64,000 nt of DNA from Blautia sp. (GTDB lineage: Bacteria; Bacillota; Clostridia; Lachnospirales; Lachnospiraceae). Numbering within the stretch: the stretch's first letter is position 1; the number at the start of each line of letters is the position of its first letter. Position numbers and translations under genes: made by a program. Below are positions 17,715 to 27,050 of the stretch, one piece after another. Below the pieces are notes generated by a model. It had not been told where the DNA came from. It saw only the letters and a list, made by a program, of their open reading frames with translations, and made no database searches. The stretch lies in NCBI GenBank assembly GCA_021772055.1, contig JAETNR010000012.1, positions 44,152 to 108,151 on the forward strand, given 5' to 3'.

Positions 17715-18290
17715 TCATTTTTTTCCTGCATTCAATGCCCTTTTATATTCCTTAGCCTTTTTCAAAGTATCCGCGATAAACTCATGCTTGCCTTCCAGAT
17801 ACTTTTCTCTGCCGCAGTCAACAGGCGCTTTCTGTGCAAGCAATACTTTTAAATCCTCATACGCTTTGGCCGCAGAAGGTGTATCGTTCAGATAATCTCT
17901 GAAATTTATATAATTTTTCCACTCCTCACTATCTGTCAAAACAACATGGATAAAATGCGTCTGCAGATCTCCAGAACCATCATAGTAGCTTCCGCAGGCA
18001 AACAATAGCTGATTTTGAATAGATGCCTGTGCATTGGGCCGATAGTAAAACCCATTGTCCTTTAGTTCTTTCTCATAAGCCAGAATATCGTAGAAATCAT
18101 CCACAGCAAGTGCAATATCGATAATGGGTTTTGCCTTGATGGAAAGTACGGAAGTACTTCCTACATGCTGAATATCTTTTATCACATTTCCCAGTATTTT
18201 TTTCAGACGGGAAATGGTATTCCGGGCTTCAATTTCCCATTCTTTTTCATGTTCACATAGCTGTACAGTTCCTCGTCTTAATCCTATCAT
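17715..18290 (-). CDS. GrpB family protein (UPF0157, nucleotidyltransferase fold)
   Basis: About 190 residues with the family signature QHVGSTSV followed by SIKAKPIIDIALAVDD, the nucleotidyltransferase-like GS and D-x-D region. The HFIHVV and YINFRDYLN segments are typical of GrpB proteins. The biochemical role of the family is not established. Start chosen at MIGLRRGTVQL (18290) with AAGGA upstream; a GTG ten codons earlier would extend it. The ArsC/Spx-like gene ends 6 bases before that GTG on the same strand. Confidence 0.85.
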   Translation of the reverse strand: MIGLRRGTVQLCEHEKEWEIEARNTISRLKKILGNVIKDIQHVGSTSVLSIKAKPIIDIALAVDDFYDILAYEKELKDNGFYYRPNAQASIQNQLLFACGSYYDGSGDLQTHFIHVVLTDSEEWKNYINFRDYLNDTPSAAKAYEDLKVLLAQKAPVDCGREKYLEGKHEFIADTLKKAKEYKRALNAGKK

Positions 18291-18326
18291 CTGTCCAAAA
18301 TTCCTTCCCGCATTTTTCACTTTATT

Positions 18327-18680
18327 CTATTTTCCCATCTTTTCCTTCCACTCGGCTTCCCTGAATCCTGTAAGGACATAATCCTCAGAAATGAGCAAAG
18401 GCCGCTTCACCAGCATGCCGTCTGTGGCAAGAAGCGTATAAATCTCATCCTCTGTCATCGTCGGCAGCTTGTCCTTTAACTGCAGTTCTCTATAAAGCAT
18501 ACCGCTTGTATTTACAAATTTTTTGATGGGATAACCGCTCATTTGATGCCAGGTTTTTAATTCCTGAGCATTGGGATTATCATCCTTAATGTGGCGGTCA
18601 ACATACTCCACTCCATTGGCATCCAGCCATTTCTTTGCTTTCTGGCAAGTACTGCATTTGGGATATTCTATAAATAACAT
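18327..18680 (-). CDS. ArsC/Spx-family thioredoxin-fold protein
   Basis: 117 residues of the arsenate reductase-like/Spx superfamily. The active-site pair is CSTC (Cys9, Cys12 in YPKCSTCQKAKKWL) and the family motif KRPLL is near residue 93. The C-terminal GFREAEWKE is typical of the YffB/MgsR branch. It could be a glutathione-independent reductase or an Spx-like RNA polymerase-binding regulator. Spx itself is longer (about 131) and has CxxC at 10-13, so the YffB-like call is favoured. Clear GAGGAGG ribosome site. Confidence 0.85.
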   Translation of the reverse strand: MLFIEYPKCSTCQKAKKWLDANGVEYVDRHIKDDNPNAQELKTWHQMSGYPIKKFVNTSGMLYRELQLKDKLPTMTEDEIYTLLATDGMLVKRPLLISEDYVLTGFREAEWKEKMGK

Positions 18681-18714
18681 TGCAATTCCTCCTCTGATTT
18701 TTCCTGTTCCTGCA

Positions 18715-19467
18715 TTATTGAGCCTGTATAAACTGCAAAAGAAATTCCTTGAATGCCGCGATCACCTGGTCAAGGTGATGATCATAGCAATGGGTGTCCC
18801 CCGGGATGATCACAAGCTTTGCATGATCATACAGCTTCGCCGCTTCGATGGAATATTCCACAGGAACAGCGTCATCTGCATCCCCGTGTATCAGCAGCAC
18901 AGAACCATGATATTTACTGATCAATTCTTCTGCATGGATCATCTGGGCAATGCCAAGATAATCTCCTTTTAATTTCCTGTCCCCCAGATCCAGTTCATCC
19001 GGCACATTATCCACATCAAATTCTCTGCCAAGCAGGGAACCTTTCCGTGCTGTATCCGGGATACACAGTGCAGGTGAAAGAGGAATCAGTGCTTTAAACG
19101 TCTTTGGCCGCAGCCCTGCTGCAAGGATTGCCAAAAGTCCTCCCTGTGAATGCCCGGTAATATAAAGATCTGTCACAAAATCAAGGGATTTTGCATAGTC
19201 TATTGCTGCCAGAACATTGGATATCCACTTAAACAGATTATGATCCTCAAATTTTCCACCGCTCATGCCGTGTCCGTACATTTCCACACGGAGTGCGGCG
19301 AAGCCGACCTCCACTGCCGCCTCTGCTGCCGCAACAATATGTGTCTCTTCCATATGTCCTGTAAATCCGTGAATAATCAGGATCAGCGGACATTTCTCTT
19401 TCTTCTCCGGCATATCCAGTTTTGCATGCAGTTTTATTCCAATATCTTCAATATAAAATTCTCTCAT
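18715..19467 (-). CDS. Alpha/beta hydrolase, feruloyl (cinnamoyl) esterase-like
   Basis: 250 residues, no signal peptide. The oxyanion motif is HGFTGH (about 33), the nucleophile is in GHSQGG (about 106), the acid Asp in HGDADDAVPVEYS (about 196) and the base His in GDTHCYDHH (about 226). Length, a lid region after the nucleophile and the RVEMYGHGMSGGKFED segment fit the intracellular cinnamoyl esterases of gut bacteria (Est1E/LJ0536 group). They release ferulic or related acids from plant sugar esters. The substrate is inferred from family resemblance only. GGAGGT precedes the start. Confidence 0.82.
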   Translation of the reverse strand: MREFYIEDIGIKLHAKLDMPEKKEKCPLILIIHGFTGHMEETHIVAAAEAAVEVGFAALRVEMYGHGMSGGKFEDHNLFKWISNVLAAIDYAKSLDFVTDLYITGHSQGGLLAILAAGLRPKTFKALIPLSPALCIPDTARKGSLLGREFDVDNVPDELDLGDRKLKGDYLGIAQMIHAEELISKYHGSVLLIHGDADDAVPVEYSIEAAKLYDHAKLVIIPGDTHCYDHHLDQVIAAFKEFLLQFIQAQ

Positions 19468-19621
19468 GATCTTTTACCTCCAAATAGCACAACCTCATAT
19501 CCAAAATCCATATAGTTTTTTTATCATAATCATTCTAACAATGAATATTTTCCATGTCAATAAATGCAGCAAAAGTGGCAGCTTAACCTGTCCCTGAAGC
19601 CAGCCATGCGCATTGAACCCG

Positions 19622-20071
19622 TTATCTCTCCTTCCTCATAACAAAGTTTGTAAGATAAATCCCCTGCCGTTCTACCTGCTGCTCTTTTACTACTATATAT
19701 CCTCTTTTTTCGAAAAAGGGCCTCGCTGTAATAGAAGCATGGGTCGTAATATTCCCCTGGACTGCCAGTTCCAGAACATTACAAATACCGGAAGCAATCC
19801 CTTTTCCCTGATAATCTGCATGGACATACAGCCGATCAAGATAGCCTGTGCAGTCTATATCTCCAAAACCTGCGATAGTTCCATCCTCCACCGCAACCAC
19901 ACTAAAGTGTTCCTGAAGGGACTGATTCCACTCATCCAAATCTACCTGGCCTGTTGCCCAGGCATCTAATTGTTCTTTTGAATAATCTTTCGCATTAACC
20001 CTATGAACCGTATTATAAAAAAGTTCTGCCAGTTCACTGCAATCCGATGGCTGATACTTTCTGATCATCAT
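19622..20071 (-). CDS. GNAT-family N-acetyltransferase
   Basis: 149 residues with the GNAT fold order. It has IRKYQPSDCSELAELFYNTV at the start and the acetyl-CoA loop YQGKGIASGICNVLE (R/Q-x-x-G-x-G/A pattern) at about 91-106. A late ARPFFEKRGYIVVKEQ gives the FYxKxGF-like motif. Substrate unknown. Single gene; start has GGGGGA ahead of MMIRKYQ. Confidence 0.88.
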   Translation of the reverse strand: MMIRKYQPSDCSELAELFYNTVHRVNAKDYSKEQLDAWATGQVDLDEWNQSLQEHFSVVAVEDGTIAGFGDIDCTGYLDRLYVHADYQGKGIASGICNVLELAVQGNITTHASITARPFFEKRGYIVVKEQQVERQGIYLTNFVMRKER

Positions 20072-20318
20072 GCTTTCTTTCCCCCAATTTATCTTGTATT
20101 ATGTCCTTCTCACACTACATGAAGCATCATAACACAAAACAAAGCGGATGTGGTAAATTAATTGACGTTCCCGAAATCTTGACTTCCGAAAAGCCGAATT
20201 CTATAATAGCTTTAAACAAAACGGCGAACTGAACAAGACAGACAAAAGAAAGCAAGCAATGTCGGGACAGTTTCCAGAATTTAAGCTATACTTTAAGCAC
20301 AGCAGGAGGTTGATCGTT

Positions 20319-21176
20319 ATGGAATGGGCAAAAGCAATCAGTGAAGCTGTCAATTATATTGAAAGCCATATTACGGAAAATATTACACTTTACGAAGTGG
20401 CAGCACATGTAAATATTTCCCCCTTTTATTTTCACAAGGGCTTTAGCATATTATGCGGATATACGATAGGAGAATACATCAAAAGCCGCAGAATGGCTCT
20501 TGCAGGGGAAGAGCTGATCACAAGCGATATTACAGTTATGGAGCTTGCAATGAAGTATGGTTATGATTCCCCTGACAGTTTTGCCAAAGCCTTTTCCCGG
20601 TTCCATGGAGATACCCCTCTGGCAGTGCGCAGGAATAAAAAAATGATTAAAACCTTCGCACCGCTGAAGCTGACAATTTCATTGAAAGGTGGTTACATTA
20701 TGGATTACAGAATTGTGAAAAAAGGGGCCTTTACTGTTTTGGGAGCATCGAAAGAATTTAGCTATACAAATGCCAAACAGACAATACCGCAGTTTTGGCA
20801 GGAACATTATGCTTCCGGAAAAGGAAAATACGTCTGCGGAATGTTCGGTATCAACATTGACCCACAGATGGGAAACGAAAAGTTTGAATATTTGATTGCA
20901 GATATTTATAATCCGTCTATGGATATTCCAGACGGATTCACAGTAAGGACGATTCCTGCATTTACATGGGCTGTTTTCCCCTGCAAAGGCCCTCTTCCTG
21001 ATTCCATGCAGGATGTAAATACCAAGATATTCTCCGAATGGCTTCCTGCTTTACAGGATTATGAATTCGGGGCAGGATATTGTGTTGAAATGTACGATGC
21101 GCCGGACAAGTATCCCAATGGGACAAATGACGAAAATTATTATACAGAGATCTGGATTCCCGTTAAAAAGAAGTAA
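20319..21176 (+). CDS. AraC-family regulator with GyrI-like effector domain
   Basis: About 285 residues. Two AraC helix-turn-helix units fill residues 8-105, ending YGYDSPDSFAKAFSRFHGDTP. A GyrI-like/bacterial effector-binding domain runs from about 125 to the end (FTVLGASKEFSYTN, FEYLIADIY, GYCVEMYDAPDKYP). Proteins of this layout (Rob/BmrR-like sensing) respond to small molecules, often drugs. Start at ATG 20319 with AGGAGG at 20304-20309. A hairpin without clear T run follows the gene. Confidence 0.9.
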   Translation: MEWAKAISEAVNYIESHITENITLYEVAAHVNISPFYFHKGFSILCGYTIGEYIKSRRMALAGEELITSDITVMELAMKYGYDSPDSFAKAFSRFHGDTPLAVRRNKKMIKTFAPLKLTISLKGGYIMDYRIVKKGAFTVLGASKEFSYTNAKQTIPQFWQEHYASGKGKYVCGMFGINIDPQMGNEKFEYLIADIYNPSMDIPDGFTVRTIPAFTWAVFPCKGPLPDSMQDVNTKIFSEWLPALQDYEFGAGYCVEMYDAPDKYPNGTNDENYYTEIWIPVKKK

Positions 21177-21179
21177 AGT

Positions 21180-21209
21180 ATTCCCCTGCCTGTATTAAGG
21201 CAGGGGAAT
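21180..21209 (+). terminator. Hairpin after the AraC/GyrI gene
   Basis: A 12-bp perfect stem, ATTCCCCTGCCT (21180-21191) with AGGCAGGGGAAT (21198-21209), has a six-base loop 3 bases after the stop. The following sequence GTGCTATTCG lacks a T run, so it may act as a weak terminator or RNA end stabiliser. Confidence 0.5.
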
Positions 21210-21313
21210 GTGCTATTCGTCTGCCAATATAACTTTGCATCGCTTCATATAGCAGGCAATCCCGTATTTTAAAATTTTCCTTACACTGTTTTTTCTAAGT
21301 TCCTCCATCTTTC

Positions 21314-21780
21314 TTAACACTTTCCTTGAAACATTCCATAATTTGTATTCCGAATAATTAACGCAATGAACTGCGTAAAGATTCTTCCCTCAATACCTTC
21401 ATTCGTGTGGGAACGCATACTCTTGTTTCCCAGAAATGTTTTATCCGAGGCAAAGAGCTTTTCGGACGTGTCACGACTCTTGTATAGACGAAGAGCTTCC
21501 TTCGCTGTCATCCTTTCTGATGTGATGATGACAATGTAGCCGCACAGGAAAATCTCTCATTCTGATGGGACATCAACAAGGCAGTACGTTCCCGCAAGGC
21601 GTTTTCAAATATTTCCCGTTCATCGGTCTCTTTCAAAATACTGTGATAAATGTTGAAGGAAGGTTTTTCTTAATCTCAGCAGACCATTTATCACGCGCTT
21701 TGGCCGTATACTCGGTACTATTTTGGTCGAGATACGATCCAAGAGATTCATAACAGTCCCTATGCGACTTTCTACTGCTT
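21314..21780 (-). mobile_element. Remnant of an IS4/IS1634-type transposase (C-terminal part, frameshifted)
   Basis: The minus-strand frame ending at 21314 reads ALRLYKSRDTSEKLFASDKT, then RSHTNEGIEGRIFTQFIALIIRN. That is the conserved C-terminal region of IS4-superfamily (IS1634-like) transposases. Upstream the same frame continues as FLCGYIVIITSERM before similarity jumps between frames (for example DEREIFENALRERTALL). Single-base shifts have therefore broken it. The catalytic N-terminal half and both inverted repeats are not found. It cannot move by itself. Confidence 0.7.
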
Positions 21781-21784
21781 GAAC

Positions 21785-21940
21785 ACACATCCTGCAACGG
21801 CTGACCCAGTTATAAAAAGTGCTTATAGCGATACCATTTTCACGGCACCAGTCAGCATCTGTCATGCCGCTTTGGCGGCATTCATTGATAAGCCTGATCT
21901 GTTCCGCCATCGGAACACGGGCTTTGCGTGTAGCTGTCAT
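21785..21940 (-). mobile_element. 5' fragment of IS66-type accessory gene tnpA
   Basis: The first about 50 residues (TRKARVPMAEQIRLINECRQ, then DADWCRENGIAISTFYNWV) are typical of the IS66 accessory protein TnpA, an HTH protein. Similarity ends abruptly where the IS1634-type remnant begins, so one element was probably inserted into or recombined with the other. TnpB and TnpC of IS66 are absent. Confidence 0.7.
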
Positions 21941-22067
21941 AACCTACCCTCCGTAATTATAGTGAAATAGTCTAACTATCTTTCATTTACAATTATAGAA
22001 GAATCCAGGAGATTAGAAAATCCGCAGGAATATTTGGCGCTTACGGAACACATCAACGTGTTTAAAA

Positions 22068-22110
22068 CACAAAAACAGCCGCTTCTGTTTAAACAAGGCA
22101 GCTGTTTTTG
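22068..22110 (-). terminator. Terminator of the alpha-xyloside/arabinoside locus
   Basis: AAAAACAGC pairs with GCTGTTTTT (arms about 22071-22082 and 22098-22109) around a 15-base loop. On the minus strand T runs occur within the distal arm and just after it. It lies 27 bases beyond the GH127 stop and closes the long operon. Confidence 0.75.
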
Positions 22111-22135
22111 CAAAACTATTCATTTCAATTAGAAT

Positions 22136-24046
22136 TTATTCTCTGATCCAGACTCTCATCTGTCCCAGACCACGGTTTCCCCAGATATAATAAGGAACTG
22201 CTTTCATAGTCACCGGTGTTCTTTCCGGAGCGTTCACAGAATACAATTCGGCGCTGTCAGCTTCACGGAGTGCGTTCATAGTCAGTGTCACAGTTCCTGC
22301 CAGGGCTCCTTCTGTTTCCTTATGCTCCTCAATTTTGCTGTCGCGAGGCAGAATCAATGCCTGAAGCTGCAAACCATTGTCAACGCCTTCGATGCAATAT
22401 ACGATGGGACCACGCATCAGACCAACACACCCAACTGTATCCCGGCAGCGAACCGTACCATACATTTTTCTGATTTCCATAGGGAAACTCATCTGTACCA
22501 CATCACCGGCTCCCCAGGTACGGCAGATATATGCATAGCCGTCTTTTATCTGATAGCCTGCTGCTTCTCCATTAATGGTGATTGTCAGCGACTTCTCCGA
22601 TACATATCCCGGGACATGGACTGCCAGAGTAAATGCCTCTTCCGTTTTCGGTGTCAGAATATATTTCACTTCCCCTTTCCATGGGTATTCTGTCTCTACA
22701 GCAATATTTGCATGATCCAGTTCTGCTTTCTGCCCGATCATCAGATGCGCATAAATCGTATCTTCGCTTTCACTCCAGCAGTATTTTCCAATGGAAAGAA
22801 TCATTCTGGCCAGATTGGGAGGACAGCAGGCACATGCATACCAGCCCGGTCTCTCCGGAAGTACATGCTTCATCCCAAACACTTCACCGGACAGTCCCGG
22901 ATTTGTTTCCAACGGATTCACGTAGAAGAAATGTTTGCCATCCAGCTGCATACCGCTGATGGTAGAATTATAAATACAACGCTCGATTATGTCCGCATAT
23001 TTTCCTTTTGGCTCCAGTTCGAGCATGGATTTTGCAAAAAAGACCAGTCCGATCTGTGCACATGTCTCCGCATAGGCTCTGTCAGGAGGAAGGTCATAAT
23101 CTTTGGAAAATGACTCCCATTCGCCGGAAGAACCGATGGCGCCTGTCAGATACATTTTTTTCTGAAGAATATTGTCCATCAGTACCTCACATGCCTGCTT
23201 CAGAGATTCATCCTCTGTCGCCGCTGCCAGATCTGCCATCGCACGATACAAATATACCGCACGTACTGCATGGCCCTCTGCTGATTTCTGTTCACGAACC
23301 GGTGCATGAGACTGGTTATATTCCAAATAGTCAGGATCCATACCGAAGATCTCAAAGTCCCGATTTTCTTTTTCCCTGTGGAAGAAATCCTTTTGTTTTC
23401 CTCTGTTCTCAATAAAATAGGCAGCCAGTTTACTGTATTTTTCTTCTCCGGTCAGCTGATAGAGACGCATCAGGCCTACCTCCACTTCTTCGTGGCCCGG
23501 AATGCCATAATGCCCTTCATGAAAGACTGAGGCAATACAGTCCGCCATGTTTTCTGCCACCTCAAGAATTTTCTTTTTTCCGGTCACCTCATAATAACCG
23601 CAGGCCGCCTCCATCATATGCCCCATACAATATAATTCGTGGCCTTCCAGAAGGTTTTTCCAACGATGCTCCGGTTCCTTTATGGTGAAATAGCTATCCA
23701 GATAACCATCCTCCTGCTGTGCCTTTGCGATAATGTCAATCACTTCATCCGCACTTTTTTCCAGTTCCGGGTCCGGATGTACCCACAGGGAATAAGCTGC
23801 GGCCTCCAGCCATTTGGCTACATCACTGTCCTGGAATACCATTCCGTAAAATTCGCCCTCTTCCATACCGGCAGCAATCCGGAAATTCGCCAGAGCATGG
23901 CTTTTTTCCGCGCCCGGAATTTCATCATTCAAAATTCTCTGCTGGTAGGGAATGACGGTATCCACTACCTTTTTTTGATAAGGAGACCAGAATTTATCCT
24001 CACATCTCGTCTGTTTCAAAGAAACTGAATGTATTTTATTTTTCAT
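22136..24046 (-). CDS. GH127 beta-L-arabinofuranosidase
   Basis: Cytoplasmic exo-glycosidase of 636 residues, no signal peptide. The (alpha/alpha)6 barrel begins VSLKQTRCEDKFWSPYQ. The zinc/cysteine site of GH127 is complete: Glu327 and Cys329 in YAETCAQIG, Cys407 and Cys408 in GWYACACCPPN, where Cys407 would be the nucleophile. The acid/base Glu is in GSSGEWESF (Glu311, 16 residues before Glu327 as in HypBA1). These enzymes release beta-L-arabinofuranose, for example from hydroxyproline-linked plant glycans; some family members act on rarer RG-II sugars. Last gene of the operon, 8 bases after the YicI-type GH31. Confidence 0.93.
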   Translation of the reverse strand: MKNKIHSVSLKQTRCEDKFWSPYQKKVVDTVIPYQQRILNDEIPGAEKSHALANFRIAAGMEEGEFYGMVFQDSDVAKWLEAAAYSLWVHPDPELEKSADEVIDIIAKAQQEDGYLDSYFTIKEPEHRWKNLLEGHELYCMGHMMEAACGYYEVTGKKKILEVAENMADCIASVFHEGHYGIPGHEEVEVGLMRLYQLTGEEKYSKLAAYFIENRGKQKDFFHREKENRDFEIFGMDPDYLEYNQSHAPVREQKSAEGHAVRAVYLYRAMADLAAATEDESLKQACEVLMDNILQKKMYLTGAIGSSGEWESFSKDYDLPPDRAYAETCAQIGLVFFAKSMLELEPKGKYADIIERCIYNSTISGMQLDGKHFFYVNPLETNPGLSGEVFGMKHVLPERPGWYACACCPPNLARMILSIGKYCWSESEDTIYAHLMIGQKAELDHANIAVETEYPWKGEVKYILTPKTEEAFTLAVHVPGYVSEKSLTITINGEAAGYQIKDGYAYICRTWGAGDVVQMSFPMEIRKMYGTVRCRDTVGCVGLMRGPIVYCIEGVDNGLQLQALILPRDSKIEEHKETEGALAGTVTLTMNALREADSAELYSVNAPERTPVTMKAVPYYIWGNRGLGQMRVWIRE

Positions 24047-24054
24047 ATCAACCC

Positions 24055-26343
24055 CTATTTTCCTTCCTTTAAGACGATTACAGCCTGATTGCCTTCCCTG
24101 CGAACCACAGCCTCTTTATCCCAGAGTGCCTTTGTCTGCCAGCTTCCATCACCGCCCTGTACCGTTACGGTAATCTCCTGTCCGCATCTGACTGCCTCTG
24201 CACTCATCACCGGCTTTCCGGCAAGATCCGGTACGGTCACCTTTGCCCGTTCCCCGTCTGCCATCCAGGAAACTGCCAAAGTCACACCCGCCGTGAAATC
24301 GTAATCCGGTTTTGTGCTGCAGCTTCCAAGAGCAAGAATCCTGCCCGGCGCCACCATCAAAGGCATTGCATGATAGTCAAAGGTTTCTGTATGCCATTTT
24401 CCGCCTTCGCAGAGCTTTTCTGTCATCAGATTGTACCATTTACCTTCCGGCAAATAGTACTCTACTTCTCCGTCTTCCCGGAAAACAGGAGCAACCAGAA
24501 GGGTATCGCCCATCATATATTGCATATCCAGAGGAAGACAGGTGCGATCCTTTGGATATTCCATAAACATCGGCCGCATCATGGGCACACCTGTTTCTGA
24601 TGAAACAACAGCCATCTGGTACAAATAGGGCATCAGGCGGCATTTCAGCTCCACCATTTCCTTTAATACCACGCTGGCTTCCTCATCAAACAGCCACGGA
24701 ACACGGTAGGTAGAGCTTCCGTGCAGACGGCTGTGTGAGCTCATAAGACCAAACTGGCACCATCTCTTATAAATATCCGGGGATGCTGTCTGTTCAAATC
24801 CGCTGATATCATGGCTCCAGAATCCGAAGCCTCCGCAGGCCAGCGAAAGACCGCCCCGCAGTGTCTCTGCCATGGAGCTGTAGGATGCAGAGCAATCGCC
24901 GCCCCAGTGTGCAGGAAACTGCTGTCCGCTCACTGTTGCAGAACGGGCAAACAATACAGCATTTCCTTTCAGTTTTTCCTGCTCAAGCAGTTCAAAAACC
25001 GCTTTATTATACAGATAAGTGTACGCATTATGCATATCCACCGGATCAGAACCGTCAAACCATTGAATATCCGTTACCGGAACTCTTTCTCCAAAGTCCG
25101 TCTTAAAACAGTCTACCCCCATATCCAGAAGCGTTTTCAGCTTACTCTGATACCAGGCCACGGCATCCGGATTTGTAAAGTCCACCAGAGCCATACCAGG
25201 CTGCCACAGATCCGTCTGCCATACGGAACCATCTGTTTTCTTTAACAGATATCCTTTTTCCTTTCCTTCTTTAAACAGATATGACATCTGGCCAATGTAG
25301 GGATTGATCCATACGCAGATTTTCAGCCCACGTTCATGATAGCGCTTCAGCATTCCTGCAGGATCGGAAAACGTATCCGGATCCCAGATAAAATCACACC
25401 ATCTGTAAGCGCGCATCCAGTAGCAGTCGAAATGGAACACATGCAGCGGAATGTTTCTGTCTGCCATTCCCTGAATAAAACTGCCGGTGGTTTCTTCATC
25501 ATAGTTTGTAGTGAAGGAGGTAGTCAGCCAAAGGCCGAAAGACCATGCCGGAGGCAGTGCCGGTTTCCCTGTCAGTTCACAGTATCTGGAAACGGCTCCT
25601 TTGGGATCCTCTCCTGCAATCACATAATAACCCAGAGTTTCTCCCGGTACGGAAAACTGTACTTCTTCCACTTTTTCACTGCCTATTTCAAAGGACACTT
25701 CGCCCAGTGTGTCTACGAGAACACCATAGCCCTTATTGCTCAGATAGAACGGGATACACTTATATCCCTGCTCACTGGCAGTACCACCGTCTTCATTCCA
25801 GTTTTCCACAATCTGACCATTCTTTACAAAAGAAGTAAAACGCTCACCAAGTCCATATACATATTCTCCGGTATCCAGACTGAGCTGCTCTACCATATAA
25901 CTTTCCCCCGTATCCTTATTGAGCATCCGGGCCATATTTCTGTAATCAGACATAGTCAGCAATCTGTCATTTCGGTAATATGCCACGCACCAGCCGCCCG
26001 GTGCCTTTGCAATCACTGCTTTTGCAGCCCCGCTTTGGTAGGTCAGTGTCTTCTCATCTTCAGTGACAGTCACTGTACGCTTTGCGGGATATATGACCGG
26101 CCGAACCCTTTTACCGGCTTTTCCGTCAAAATGAGTCACCTCTGTATGGATCACATCCTCCCTGGGACTTGTGAAGGTCACTGTCAGCATTCCAATATTC
26201 AGACAGTCTCCGCGCCCGGTAATGTGCTTTGCCGCGCCGAAGACAACAAGACTCTCGCCCTCCGCTTCATGGCCTGCATATTCTACTGCAAAAGTAGGCT
26301 CATATTCTTTTCTCATTAACCAGAATCCATTTGTAAATTTCAT
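24055..26343 (-). CDS. yicI: GH31 alpha-xylosidase (YicI type)
   Basis: Retaining alpha-glycosidase of 762 residues, close in length to E. coli YicI (772). The nucleophile is Asp416 in FKTDFGERVP and the acid/base Asp483 in HWGGDCSAS. The alpha-xyloside specificity positions line up with YicI: Phe277 (LTTSFTTN) and Cys307 (HFDCYWM). The N-terminal beta-sandwich, TIM barrel with SHDISGFE, and C-terminal beta domains are all present. No signal peptide, so it works on imported oligosaccharides such as isoprimeverose or xyloglucan fragments. It lies between the DUF624 gene and GH127 with small gaps. Among GH31 activities this one can be called with fair certainty. Confidence 0.93.
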   Translation of the reverse strand: MKFTNGFWLMRKEYEPTFAVEYAGHEAEGESLVVFGAAKHITGRGDCLNIGMLTVTFTSPREDVIHTEVTHFDGKAGKRVRPVIYPAKRTVTVTEDEKTLTYQSGAAKAVIAKAPGGWCVAYYRNDRLLTMSDYRNMARMLNKDTGESYMVEQLSLDTGEYVYGLGERFTSFVKNGQIVENWNEDGGTASEQGYKCIPFYLSNKGYGVLVDTLGEVSFEIGSEKVEEVQFSVPGETLGYYVIAGEDPKGAVSRYCELTGKPALPPAWSFGLWLTTSFTTNYDEETTGSFIQGMADRNIPLHVFHFDCYWMRAYRWCDFIWDPDTFSDPAGMLKRYHERGLKICVWINPYIGQMSYLFKEGKEKGYLLKKTDGSVWQTDLWQPGMALVDFTNPDAVAWYQSKLKTLLDMGVDCFKTDFGERVPVTDIQWFDGSDPVDMHNAYTYLYNKAVFELLEQEKLKGNAVLFARSATVSGQQFPAHWGGDCSASYSSMAETLRGGLSLACGGFGFWSHDISGFEQTASPDIYKRWCQFGLMSSHSRLHGSSTYRVPWLFDEEASVVLKEMVELKCRLMPYLYQMAVVSSETGVPMMRPMFMEYPKDRTCLPLDMQYMMGDTLLVAPVFREDGEVEYYLPEGKWYNLMTEKLCEGGKWHTETFDYHAMPLMVAPGRILALGSCSTKPDYDFTAGVTLAVSWMADGERAKVTVPDLAGKPVMSAEAVRCGQEITVTVQGGDGSWQTKALWDKEAVVRREGNQAVIVLKEGK

Positions 26344-26358
26344 CTTTATTCACTCCTC

Positions 26359-27018
26359 TTACTCACAGTTTTTACTCGATGTGTTATCCTCCTGTGGCAT
26401 ATGCCGATCCAGAAGCGGATCGATCATATAGGATGCCGCGCAGGAAGCCGCTCCCGGAATCACCAGAAACAATGCCGGCTGAGCCAGTAAAGCCAGATAA
26501 GCTGCTGCAAACATTACCGCCAATATCAGAGAAATAGGCAAATGTTTCACAGTCATATAAAAAGATAATTTTACAAACCAGCCTGACGGCATCACAAACC
26601 GCGACAGTGCCGGGAAAGCATAGCATGCACTGACAATAAAAAATACAATCACCAGTGCATACAGCACCATAAAAAATAATCCGAATAAGCTGCTTGTCTT
26701 CGCATTCAGAATGCCCATATTCAGAAGCATAAGAAAGATTACGCCTCCGTAAATCAATGTGAGAGGAATAGATGAAATCAGGTTCTGCTTATATGCATGC
26801 CAGAATTGCACAGACACCGTATCTCTGTCATGTCTTACTGATTTTGTTACCGCCGCATATAGTGCGCTGAATGATGCTCCGATCGTAATCACAGGAATGC
26901 ATCCGATCAGCCAGTAAACACTTACGATCAGCAGGTCAAAAATCTTTCCTGTATATGTATAAAAATTACCGTCAAAGTCAAACATTTTTTTCCCAAAGGC
27001 TTTGTCCTTTTTATTCAT
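26359..27018 (-). CDS. DUF624 (YesL-like) membrane protein
   Basis: 219 residues, about five membrane segments, beginning FDFDGNFYTYTGKIFDLLIV, the DUF624 signature. The GCIPVITIGASFSALYAAVT segment is the conserved core. DUF624/YesL proteins occur in Firmicute operons for plant glycan uptake beside ABC importers and YesM/N systems, but their role is unknown. Placed between two GH31 genes with close spacing and its own GGAGG. Confidence 0.9.
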   Translation of the reverse strand: MNKKDKAFGKKMFDFDGNFYTYTGKIFDLLIVSVYWLIGCIPVITIGASFSALYAAVTKSVRHDRDTVSVQFWHAYKQNLISSIPLTLIYGGVIFLMLLNMGILNAKTSSLFGLFFMVLYALVIVFFIVSACYAFPALSRFVMPSGWFVKLSFYMTVKHLPISLILAVMFAAAYLALLAQPALFLVIPGAASCAASYMIDPLLDRHMPQEDNTSSKNCE

Positions 27019-27050
27019 CCGATTCCTCCCGCATCATTAGAATTTTTATA

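Noticed and set aside
21314..21940. A complete, mobile insertion sequence
   Set aside because: No full transposase, no terminal inverted repeats and frameshifts within the remnant.
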